Below, in pieces: positions 1 through 5,079 of a stretch of 8,663 bases of DNA. Position 1 is the stretch's first letter; every line of letters starts with the position of its first letter. This DNA comes from Paracoccaceae bacterium (lineage in GTDB: Bacteria; Pseudomonadota; Alphaproteobacteria; Rhodobacterales; Rhodobacteraceae): assembly GCA_024742655.1 (NCBI GenBank), contig JANSYB010000061.1, positions 1-8,663 of the forward strand, given 5' to 3'. Both the position numbers and the translations under genes were made by a program. The notes under the pieces are model-generated. The model worked only from the letters and a program-made list of their open reading frames with translations, searched no databases and was not told where the DNA came from.

Positions 1-46
1 AGCGACGCGAGCCCGGGCGGGCATCGGGGGCTTCTTTATCATTCAT
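1..46 (-). CDS. 5' end of probable CnrX-like periplasmic metal-sensor gene (partial)
   Basis: Only the first 15 codons are in the window (MNDKEAPDARPGSRR); the gene runs off the left edge. The ATG (46-44) overlaps the TGA of the anti-sigma gene as ATGA, and a perfect AGGAGG lies 7 bases upstream (54-59), so this is a real, well-translated start. The short charged, proline/arginine-rich leader is what one expects just before the N-terminal membrane anchor of the periplasmic heavy-metal-sensor family (CnrX/Spy-like), which in many Rhodobacteraceae follows an ECF sigma gene and a short membrane protein. The start and coupling are seen directly. The family assignment rests on gene order and recollection of similar operons, because no domain is visible. 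The sequence left of the window would settle it. Confidence 0.55.
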   Translation of the reverse strand, partial: MNDKEAPDARPGSRR

Positions 47-417
47 CACAGGGCCTCCTGGGTAAAATCGAACATGGACACGGGATCGGCATCGATCACG
101 TAGCTTTGACCGCCCAGTGCGGCCATCGTCACCCGCGCCAGCCCCGCAGGGGGCGAAATCCCGATCCATATCCCGGCCAGCATCGCCGCCGTCAGCCCCG
201 CCATGGCCGGCCAGCCACCCAGCATGCGGCTCAGGCGGGTCAGGCCGAACACGGGTGCCCGCCGTGCAGGCGCGGCGACAGGCGCAAATCCGCCCTGCAC
301 GCGGTCGGCGTCCTGCATCACCCGCGCCAGCAAATCATCCCCCGGCGCGGGTGGTGTGTCTCGGGCGGCCTCGAACAGCGCCGCGAGCCGCGCATCGTCT
401 TTCTGTTTATCCGTCAT
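46..417 (-). CDS. Putative single-span anti-sigma factor (CnrY-like position)
   Basis: A 123-residue protein whose ATG (417-415) overlaps the sigma-factor TGA by four bases. Residues 1-65 form a charged, probably cytoplasmic segment with an amphipathic stretch (about 8-40: DARLAALFEAARD, then DDLLARVMQDADRV). Residues 68-88 are one hydrophobic span rich in Gly/Ala/Ile, and about 35 residues follow on the far side. There are no cysteines, so it is not a ZAS-type zinc anti-sigma factor. A short sigma-binding tail plus one membrane span, translationally coupled to an ECF sigma gene, is the layout of CnrY-type anti-sigma factors. In that model it holds the sigma factor at the inner membrane until a periplasmic sensor signals release. 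Sequence identity to a named family is not evident, so function is inferred from position and topology. I recall comparable short roseobacter proteins carrying the label dihydroorotate dehydrogenase; nothing here supports such an enzyme. Confidence 0.72.
   Translation of the reverse strand: MTDKQKDDARLAALFEAARDTPPAPGDDLLARVMQDADRVQGGFAPVAAPARRAPVFGLTRLSRMLGGWPAMAGLTAAMLAGIWIGISPPAGLARVTMAALGGQSYVIDADPVSMFDFTQEAL
54..59 (-). promoter_or_regulatory. Perfect Shine-Dalgarno of the partial left-end gene
   Basis: The minus strand reads AGGAGG, 7 bases before the ATG at 46. It lies inside the last codons of the anti-sigma gene, so the downstream gene is read by coupled termination and reinitiation plus a strong site of its own. 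This is the strongest ribosome binding site in the sigma cluster, suggesting the third product is made in excess over the sigma factor. Confidence 0.8.
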
Positions 418-986
418 TCCACATACCCCAGTTCTTCGCGCAGCTGGATCAACGCCGCGCTCAACCTGCGCTTGCCACGTGCTGTCAGGCTTTCCACCGC
501 CTCGACACTGATCCCCATGATCTCGGCTATCTCGGGATTGGCCAGCTCCTCGATATGGCGCAACACCACCGCCTGCCGCTGCCGGTCGGGCAATTGGTTC
601 AATGCCTCCTGCAGGGCCTCGGCGCGCAGGCGGGCCTGCATCGACTGCACCGGTGTCGCGGCAGGATCCTCGGGCTCGGCCACGCTGTCCAGCGGCGTGG
701 TGCGGCCAGAGCGCCGCAGCCGGTCGGTACACAGGTTGGCCACAACACGGTAAAGCCAAGTCGATACCCGCGCCTCGCCCTGCCGCCAGTCCGGTGCGAT
801 CCGCCACAGGCGCAACATCGCCTCCTGCGCGATGTCCTCGGCATCGGCACGGTTGCCCAAAAGGCGAAAGGCATGGGCATAGACACGCGGCGTCAACCGC
901 GCCGTCAGCACCCCGGCCGCGGCCCGGTCGCCATTCGCAAACAGCACCAGCAGCGCCTCATCTGTTGCCTGCCCGTCGTCGATCAA
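414..986 (-). CDS. ECF-subfamily RNA polymerase sigma factor
   Basis: A 190-residue sigma-70-family protein of the extracytoplasmic-function type, with only regions 2 and 4. Region 2 covers about residues 22-95. It includes a core-binding helix with DAEDIAQE (48-55) and the -10-recognition part STWLYRVVANLCTDRLRR (75-92). Region 4 covers about 125-178, with LPDRQRQAVVLRHIEE followed by the helix-turn-helix around NPEIAEIMGISVEAVESLTARG. The linker (95-118) is short and proline-rich. The start is TTG (986-984), with AAGGGA seven bases upstream; the frame is closed shortly upstream by a TGA and no ATG or GTG fits. The 3' end overlaps the anti-sigma gene by four bases. It should direct RNA polymerase to a small regulon, probably including its own operon, when released by the membrane protein encoded next. 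The stimulus is unknown; metal or envelope stress is suggested by the neighbours. Confidence 0.93.
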   Translation of the reverse strand: MIDDGQATDEALLVLFANGDRAAAGVLTARLTPRVYAHAFRLLGNRADAEDIAQEAMLRLWRIAPDWRQGEARVSTWLYRVVANLCTDRLRRSGRTTPLDSVAEPEDPAATPVQSMQARLRAEALQEALNQLPDRQRQAVVLRHIEELANPEIAEIMGISVEAVESLTARGKRRLSAALIQLREELGYVE

Positions 987-1014
987 AGGCTCGTCCCTTG
1001 CACTGACCAGGGCC

Positions 1015-1039
1015 CGTCACGGCACGTTGCACGGTGACG
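1015..1039. repeat. Inverted repeat upstream of the sigma gene
   Basis: CGTCAC (1015-1020) and GTGACG (1034-1039) are a perfect 6-bp inverted repeat with a 13-base spacer, starting 29 bases upstream of the TTG start of the sigma gene. It sits where a promoter or operator of the sigma operon would be. It may be a protein-binding site or an RNA stem; the sequence does not say which. Confidence 0.35.
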
Positions 1040-1049
1040 CCCGGCGCCC

Positions 1050-1076
1050 CGGGCCGGGCATACCACGCCCGGCCCG
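1050..1076. repeat. 10-bp GC hairpin between EF-hand and sigma genes
   Basis: CGGGCCGGGC (1050-1059) and GCCCGGCCCG (1067-1076) are perfect inverted repeats around a 7-base loop, beginning 18 bases after the EF-hand stop codon on the minus strand. No U-run follows on that strand, so it is not a standard intrinsic terminator. It could attenuate read-through, protect the EF-hand mRNA 3' end, or act after RNA processing. It would tend to separate the expected protein levels of the EF-hand gene and the sigma gene if they share a transcript. Confidence 0.6.
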
Positions 1077-1093
1077 ACACGGGAACCGATGCC

Positions 1094-1579
1094 TCAGTCG
1101 GCATCCTTCATACCATGACCATGCTTGTGGCCGCCGCCATGACGGTCACGCATCTCATCGAACTCGGCCTTCGAGATGGCGCCGTCACCATCCGCATCGG
1201 CATGCATGAACATCCGGCCCGACCGCGCCTCGCGCATTTCCCCGGCACTCAACGCACCGTCGCCATCCGCATCATGGCGGTCGAGCATGCGCTCCACGGC
1301 GCGTTCGGCCCGCTTGGCCGCACGTTCCTGGGCGCGCGCCATCATCTCGTCACGCGACAGGACGCCATCGCCATCCGTATCGGCGGCCGCGAACATCGCC
1401 TGCCGGTGCCCGGCCATTTCCTTGGGCGTGATCTTGCCATCGGCATTGGCGTCCAGCTCTTCAAAGCTGTGGCGCGGACCGTGATGGCCTTTGCCCGTGC
1501 CGTCAGACGCACCGCTCTCGATCGTGCCCGCGACGAGAATCGCGGCGGTCAGGCTGGTCATCAAAACTGCGTTTTTCAT
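1094..1579 (-). CDS. Exported four-EF-hand calcium-binding protein with His-rich tail
   Basis: A 161-residue protein. The ATG at 1579 follows AAGGAAG (1587-1593) at 7 bases. Residues 1 to about 24 look like a Sec signal peptide (Lys-Asn, then a hydrophobic core, with a small-residue cleavage region near SGA). Four canonical 12-residue EF-hand loops follow: 43-54 (DANADGKITPKE), 67-78 (DTDGDGVLSRDE), 103-114 (DADGDGALSAGE) and 128-139 (DADGDGAISKAE). Each has acidic positions 1, 3 and 5, Gly at 6 and Glu at 12. Between loops 2 and 3 is an Arg/Ala/Glu-rich helix (about 80-100) that could form a coiled coil. The last residues hold HGGGHKHGHG, a likely transition-metal-binding tail, and HH occurs near the mature N terminus. 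The protein is therefore probably periplasmic and binds Ca2+, perhaps also Ni/Cu/Zn. It lies upstream of and parallel to the sigma operon, which suggests a role as target, buffer or sensor partner; that role is inference. Confidence 0.88.
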   Translation of the reverse strand: MKNAVLMTSLTAAILVAGTIESGASDGTGKGHHGPRHSFEELDANADGKITPKEMAGHRQAMFAAADTDGDGVLSRDEMMARAQERAAKRAERAVERMLDRHDADGDGALSAGEMREARSGRMFMHADADGDGAISKAEFDEMRDRHGGGHKHGHGMKDAD

Positions 1580-1793
1580 CCTGGATCTTCCTTTCCGGCA
1601 AGTCTGCCTCTTGCATTGCGAACCGGTCATCTGCATCCGGTTCATGCCTATAAACGCGGCAGGGCGCCGTTTCCGTCGCACAGCGGGATATTTTTTACGC
1701 CAGCTTTGCGACATCCCGACGCAAGGACATCCTGTCGTCTTCAACTCGGCGCGTGTTTCACCCATCTTGCCGCGATCAACGGCGAGAGTTCCC
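1580..1793. promoter_or_regulatory. Divergent intergenic region, EF-hand gene / DUF983 gene
   Basis: This 214-base region must hold the promoters of the minus-strand EF-hand gene and the plus-strand DUF983-Nudix unit. It contains a 7-bp inverted repeat (1620-1643), a T6 run (about 1690-1695), a weak 5-bp inverted repeat (TTGCG 1706-1710, CGCAA 1720-1724), and a TATAGG on the minus strand (1647-1652) that could be a -10 element for the EF-hand gene without a convincing -35. No small gene with a ribosome binding site is apparent. Confidence 0.5.
1620..1643. promoter_or_regulatory. Candidate operator: GAACCGG-N10-CCGGTTC
   Basis: A perfect 7-bp inverted repeat, GAACCGG (1620-1626) and CCGGTTC (1637-1643), with a 10-base spacer. 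It lies 40-64 bases upstream of the EF-hand ATG. The dyad with about 17 bases between half-site centres suits a dimeric DNA-binding protein on two helical turns. Alternatively the GAAC on the minus strand could be part of an ECF-type -35 element, since GAAC cores are common there. It is unproven either way. Confidence 0.4.
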
Positions 1794-2183
1794 ATGAGCG
1801 ATATACATACGCATGCACCCGACCGGCCCCTGTGGCCCGCGGTCTGGAAAGGTTTCCGGCGCAAATGCCCAAATTGCGGCAGCGGCCCGATCATGAAAAG
1901 CTATCTGAAAGTGCGCGAAAGCTGCACGGTGTGCCGCGAGGATCTCAGCCATCACCGCGCCGATGACGGGCCGGCCTATCTGACGATCCTGATCGTGGGC
2001 CACCTGATGGCACCGCTGATCCATGTCGCCTTCACCGCGTTCCGGCCCGAGCCCCTGGTGCTGTTCACGATTTTCGCTATTGGCTGCGTGACCCTGTCGC
2101 TCTACCTTCTGCCCCGGCTGAAAGGGGCGATCGTGGGCTTTCAATGGGCCCGGCTGATGCACGGGTTCGGACCCGCGGCCTGA
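1794..2183 (+). CDS. DUF983 family zinc-ribbon membrane protein
   Basis: A 129-residue protein. The N-terminal part (15-50) contains two CxxC pairs, CPNC at 25-28 and CTVC at 44-47, forming a rubredoxin/zinc-ribbon-like metal site. A conserved-looking DDGPAY (57-62) follows, then two hydrophobic spans (about 62-83 and 88-108) and a short basic-to-amphipathic end. This is the architecture of the DUF983 family, small membrane proteins common in Alphaproteobacteria with no established function. The ATG is preceded by GCGAGAG at about six bases; the open frame extends upstream, but an earlier start would run through the divergent promoter region. The Nudix gene follows after 24 bases on the same strand, so the two are probably co-transcribed and perhaps coupled through the hairpin between them. 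In other Rhodobacteraceae I recall DUF983 genes next to Nudix genes, often behind RNase R; RNase R is not here. Confidence 0.88.
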   Translation: MSDIHTHAPDRPLWPAVWKGFRRKCPNCGSGPIMKSYLKVRESCTVCREDLSHHRADDGPAYLTILIVGHLMAPLIHVAFTAFRPEPLVLFTIFAIGCVTLSLYLLPRLKGAIVGFQWARLMHGFGPAA

Positions 2184-2202
2184 CCCTTTCCAACCGAAAG
2201 GG
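2184..2202 (+). promoter_or_regulatory. Hairpin sequestering the Nudix ribosome binding site
   Basis: CCCTTTC (2184-2190) pairs perfectly with GAAAGGG (2196-2202) around the loop CAACC. The stem starts on the base after the DUF983 stop codon. Its 3' arm contains the Shine-Dalgarno AAAGGG, five bases before the Nudix ATG. A ribosome finishing DUF983 would cover the 5' arm and free the site, so this arrangement predicts translational coupling; without upstream translation the Nudix start would be masked. Confidence 0.65.
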
Positions 2203-2207
2203 ACAGG

Positions 2208-2924
2208 ATGACCGCGCCGGACAGTATCGACAAGACCGCCATTCGCCACGCCGCAACGGTGATTGTTCTGCGTGACCGGGCCACCGATCCGCATGTCCTG
2301 ATGGGACAACGCGGCGCGACGGCGGCCTTCATGCCGGAAAAATTCGTCTTTCCCGGTGGCGCGCTCGATCCCGGCGATGCCGGCATCCCACTGGCCACGC
2401 CCCTGCCGCCGGTCTGTGCACAGCGCCTGCGCGAGGATTGCCCCGGCGATCTGGCCCATGCATTGGCGGCAGCCGCGATTCGCGAATTATGGGAAGAAAC
2501 CGGCCTCGTTCTGGGCACGCCCGGTGAGTGGTCCGGCCAGGTCCCGCCCGACTGGCAGGGGTTTGCCGCAACCGGCCACCTGCCCAACGCGCATCCGCTG
2601 CAATTCGTCTTCCGCGCCATCACCCCGCCGGGCCGCCCGCGCCGCTTCGATGCGCGGTTCTTTCTCGTGGATGCGGGTGAGGTGGCCAGCGATCTCGACG
2701 ATTTCTCGGCCGCCTGCGAAGAGCTGTCGCACCTGCAATGGGTGCCGCTGGCCAAGGCGCGGCACGACTATGATCTGCCCTTCATCACCGAGGTCGTCCT
2801 GGCCGAGGTCGAGGCCCGCGCCCATGACCCCGCGCCACCCGCCTCGGTGCCGTTCTTCCGCAATGACGACGAGGCCAGCCTCTTCGTGCGCCTGCGCGGC
2901 CGCGCGCCGCGGTCCGACGAGTAA
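2208..2924 (+). CDS. Nudix hydrolase with interrupted Nudix box
   Basis: A 238-residue Nudix-fold protein. After a strand typical of the fold (HAATVIVLRD, 14-23) comes KFVFPGGALDPGD (45-57) and, much later, AIRELWEETGL (90-100), the REUxEExGU half of the Nudix box with its metal-binding Glu residues. In a standard box the Gly and the REU motif are 14 residues apart; here Gly51 and Arg92 are 41 apart, so about 27 residues (Pro-rich, one Cys) are inserted. Such split boxes are known in the NUDT19-like group, some of which hydrolyse CoA derivatives. The C-terminal half (130-238) contains QFVFRAITPPGRPRRFDARFF, consistent with that group. It should cleave a nucleoside-diphosphate-linked substrate, with acyl-CoA/CoA a possible one. 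The substrate cannot be fixed from sequence. It shares a unit with DUF983 and ends three bases from the convergent transporter gene. Confidence 0.88.
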   Translation: MTAPDSIDKTAIRHAATVIVLRDRATDPHVLMGQRGATAAFMPEKFVFPGGALDPGDAGIPLATPLPPVCAQRLREDCPGDLAHALAAAAIRELWEETGLVLGTPGEWSGQVPPDWQGFAATGHLPNAHPLQFVFRAITPPGRPRRFDARFFLVDAGEVASDLDDFSAACEELSHLQWVPLAKARHDYDLPFITEVVLAEVEARAHDPAPPASVPFFRNDDEASLFVRLRGRAPRSDE

Positions 2925-2927
2925 AAT

Positions 2928-3830
2928 CTACCCCAACAGCACCAGCAACAGGATGCTCGCGCTCAACAGCGCGATACCGATATATTCCCTTCTGCTGATC
3001 GTCTCGCGGAAAAACAGGACCGAGGCCAGCATCGAAAAGATCACCTCGACCTGCCCCACGGCAAAGACATAGGCCGCGTTCTGCAAGGTGAAGGCGGTGA
3101 ACCAGCCGACCGAGCCCCCGACACTGGTCAGCCCCATCCACACCGCGGTGCCCCGCGCCGCCCAGACCCGGCCCAGTTGCCCCGGTTCGCGCCAGCGCAG
3201 CCATCCCGCCATGGCGATGCTCTGCGCCGCGGTCACGGCCGCCACCGACAGCATCGCACGCAGAAAGGCGTCCTCGCTAGCCACCTCCAGCGTGGCGCCA
3301 CGATAGGCCACCGCCGAGATCGCGAAACACGCCCCCGAGGCCAGTCCCAGCCCCGCCGCGCGGTTTACGAAACGGCGCGACCAGTGCCCGCTTGCCGGCG
3401 TATCGGACAAGACCAGCACGCCCACCAGCCCCACGAGGATCGCCATCAACCCCGCCATGCTGACGCGATCCCCCAGAATGACGAACCCCACCAGCGCGGT
3501 CTGAACCACCTCGGTTTTCTTGAAGGTGATGCCGACGGCGAAATTGCGTTCGGCGAAAAGGGCCACCACGCACCACGTGGCCAGGATCTGTGCCAACCCG
3601 CCAGCCAGGACGTATGGCCAGAACAGCCCGCCCAGAGCCGGCAATCCCTGTCCCCGCCAGCCCAGGTATCCGAACGCAATCGCAGCGGCGAACGGCGCGG
3701 CATAGAAAAACCGCGCAAAGGTCGCCCCGCCCGCGCTGAGCCGCCCCATGCTGAGCTGTTTTTGCAGCATGAAACGCAGCGTCTGGAACAGCGCGGCCAT
3801 CACCGACAGAAGGATCCATGCCTCGATCAT
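2928..3830 (-). CDS. EamA/DMT-superfamily membrane transporter
   Basis: A 300-residue, strongly hydrophobic protein with about ten membrane spans in two homologous EamA halves (about 1-140 and 155-300). The duplication is visible: KTEVVQTALVGFVILGDRVS (105-124) corresponds to VGQVEVIFSMLASVLFFRET (258-277), each followed by a last span full of Val/Leu/Ile. This is the drug/metabolite transporter superfamily; members export or import amino acids, nucleotides or other small metabolites, and the substrate here is unknown. I place the start at the ATG at 3830 (MIEAWILL), which begins at the first span and is preceded by GAGGGGG. A possible start at 3884 would add 18 hydrophilic residues encoded partly by the repeat-like element upstream. 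It is tail to tail with the Nudix gene, with only three bases between stop codons, so the two transcripts must overlap. Confidence 0.87.
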   Translation of the reverse strand: MIEAWILLSVMAALFQTLRFMLQKQLSMGRLSAGGATFARFFYAAPFAAAIAFGYLGWRGQGLPALGGLFWPYVLAGGLAQILATWCVVALFAERNFAVGITFKKTEVVQTALVGFVILGDRVSMAGLMAILVGLVGVLVLSDTPASGHWSRRFVNRAAGLGLASGACFAISAVAYRGATLEVASEDAFLRAMLSVAAVTAAQSIAMAGWLRWREPGQLGRVWAARGTAVWMGLTSVGGSVGWFTAFTLQNAAYVFAVGQVEVIFSMLASVLFFRETISRREYIGIALLSASILLLVLLG

Positions 3831-3880
3831 GGCCCCCTCATGCCCCTCCCCGGCGGCAATGGCCAGAGCCCTTCGCGCTT

Positions 3881-3940
3881 TCATCGTTCCCGAAATACTC
3901 CGGGGGTGAGGCCGCAGGCCGAGGGGGCAGCGCCCCCTGC
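3881..3940. repeat. Roseobacter-type intergenic repeat element with GC hairpin
   Basis: Between the desaturase stop and the transporter start lies a patchwork of the kind I recall as widespread in roseobacter intergenic regions: TTCATCGTTCCCGAAATACT, then CCGGGGGTG, a GGCC-rich segment and a GGGGGC/GCCCCC hairpin. It is seen once in this window, so its repetitive nature is remembered, not demonstrated here. It probably forms the 3' end of the desaturase transcript. Confidence 0.5.
3922..3938 (-). terminator. Hairpin after the desaturase gene, possible terminator
   Basis: AGGGGGC (3922-3928) and GCCCCCT (3932-3938) form a perfect 7-bp all-but-one-GC stem with a 3-base loop, starting 10 bases after the desaturase stop on the minus strand. 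No immediate U-tract follows, though GTATTT occurs about 25 bases on. It is a plausible 3'-end structure of the desaturase mRNA; termination efficiency cannot be judged. Confidence 0.45.
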
Positions 3941-3947
3941 CCGCCCG

Positions 3948-4880
3948 TCACTCCGCCGGGCGGGTGGGCCCCTTGCCCCCGTCAGGCCAAAGCGGATGCG
4001 GCACCGGGTCCTTGGCGCGCAGGAAATGGCGCGCGAAAATCTCGCCGTAGGAGCGGTAGTAATACCCGTCGTTGCGCGTCAGGTATTTCTCGCGATTGGC
4101 CCGGAACAGCGCCGGCAGGTCGTACCAGGCCACCTTGGGATGCATGTGATGCACCACGTGCAGATTGTTGTTGAGAAAGAGAAAGGCCAGCGGCCCGCGA
4201 TCCTCGATCACGACGGTACGCCCGCTGGCGCGTTCATGCGCACGGTGCTCGAGGAAGGTGCGGATCTTCAGGATGGAAAACCCTGCATAGGCCGACAGAA
4301 GGTACGCCCAGACCGGCATCGGGGCCCAAAGCAGCCACATCAGCACCACGCCGACTGCCGGGATGTGCAGCAGCCACGCCTGTGTGACCGGCCACTCCCT
4401 GCGCTGGATCGCTCGCCAGTCACTGTGGAGCATGGCCACCAGACTGACCGCGGGGCCGACCAGAAGGCGGCCCGCCAGCGTGTTGTTGATCCGCAGGATC
4501 GCCTGCACCGGCCTTGGCAGGCGGTTCCAGACATTCGGGTCCAGGTAATTGGATTCCGGGTCGTCATAAGGATCGGTCAGGATCGAGTCGACATGATGCG
4601 CGAGGTGCAGGTCGCGAAACCGGCGGTAGGGCACGAACAGCCCAAGACACGCAAAGACCGCGACCTCGTTCAGCGTCTCGTTGCGGAACGGATGACCATG
4701 CAGCGCCTCATGCGTGAGCGAGGAATGCAGCGCGACCGTCAGGATCACCGCGATCATGCCCAGCGGCAGCCAGAGCGCACTCAGCCATGTCGTGCCAACC
4801 GCCCACACGACATAGCACGCCAGCAAGAGCGCCAGTGTCGGCCATTCGGGCGTGTGGACCCTGCGGGCGGCCCTATCCAT
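3948..4880 (-). CDS. Membrane fatty-acid desaturase (PF00487-type)
   Basis: A 310-residue integral-membrane di-iron desaturase. The three histidine boxes are present: HEALH(GH) at 57-63, HLAHH at 92-96 and HVVHH(MH) at 241-247. An extra conserved-looking EHRAHE lies at 211-216. Hydrophobic spans lie at about 15-50 before box 1, 75-85, 140-150 and 170-205. The iron ligands are all intact, so it should be active with an electron donor, inserting a double bond or hydroxyl into a fatty acyl chain or a related lipid. Carotenoid-modifying enzymes of this superfamily are an alternative; no carotenoid genes are nearby. The ATG (4880) overlaps the DUF2061 stop by eight bases; upstream is only a GGGGGCGG-rich stretch, so translation probably depends on coupling. 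The substrate and position are unknown. The oppositely oriented XRE gene beyond DUF2061 is a candidate regulator. Confidence 0.88.
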   Translation of the reverse strand: MDRAARRVHTPEWPTLALLLACYVVWAVGTTWLSALWLPLGMIAVILTVALHSSLTHEALHGHPFRNETLNEVAVFACLGLFVPYRRFRDLHLAHHVDSILTDPYDDPESNYLDPNVWNRLPRPVQAILRINNTLAGRLLVGPAVSLVAMLHSDWRAIQRREWPVTQAWLLHIPAVGVVLMWLLWAPMPVWAYLLSAYAGFSILKIRTFLEHRAHERASGRTVVIEDRGPLAFLFLNNNLHVVHHMHPKVAWYDLPALFRANREKYLTRNDGYYYRSYGEIFARHFLRAKDPVPHPLWPDGGKGPTRPAE

Positions 4881-5079
4881 GCAACCGCCCCCAGCGAATG
4901 CGCGACCAGATGCGCTCATAGACGATATAGCAGGCCAGCCCGATCGCCGTGTTCAACACCGCCATGGCCCCGCCAAGGGCGACCGACCCCGTCATCACGA
5001 GGCCGACAACGCCCATGACGACCAACCCCAGTGCATTCCACAACACCGCCTTGACCAGCGTCCGCCGCGCCGTCTCCAT
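4873..5079 (-). CDS. DUF2061 small membrane protein
   Basis: A 68-residue protein with a basic N terminus (ETARRTLVKAVLWN), two hydrophobic spans (about 12-30 and 33-55) and the ending YERIWSRIRWGRL. The N-terminal RxLVKAxxW and C-terminal hERhW.ri.WG patterns are typical of DUF2061, a family of two-span proteins with no established function. The ATG at 5079 is preceded by AGGGGA at six bases; a GTG eight codons upstream lies before that site and is less likely. Its stop codon overlaps the start of the desaturase by eight bases (ATGGATAG), so the two are one transcriptional unit and probably translationally coupled. This suggests a role linked to membrane-lipid desaturation, as an inference from coupling only. 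Confidence 0.85.
   Translation of the reverse strand: METARRTLVKAVLWNALGLVVMGVVGLVMTGSVALGGAMAVLNTAIGLACYIVYERIWSRIRWGRLHG

Noticed and set aside
418..807. Upstream extension of the anti-sigma frame to 253 residues
   Set aside because: The added 130 residues overlap the sigma gene in another frame and look like out-of-frame translation. The ATGA overlap at 414-417 gives a clean start.
1706..1724. TTGCG-N9-CGCAA as an operator of the DUF983 gene
   Set aside because: Five-base arms with a nine-base spacer are expected by chance in a region this size, and no promoter boxes align with it.
3831..3884. Earlier ATG of the EamA transporter at 3884
   Set aside because: The 18 extra residues are hydrophilic and come partly from the repeat-like element. 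The ATG at 3830 has a purine-rich site and begins directly at the first membrane span.
3177..5018. A 613-codon open frame on the plus strand across the transporter, desaturase and DUF2061 genes
   Set aside because: Its translation is rich in Arg, His, Gln and Pro with no domain, and it lies antisense to well-recognised membrane proteins. High-GC codon structure keeps this frame open.
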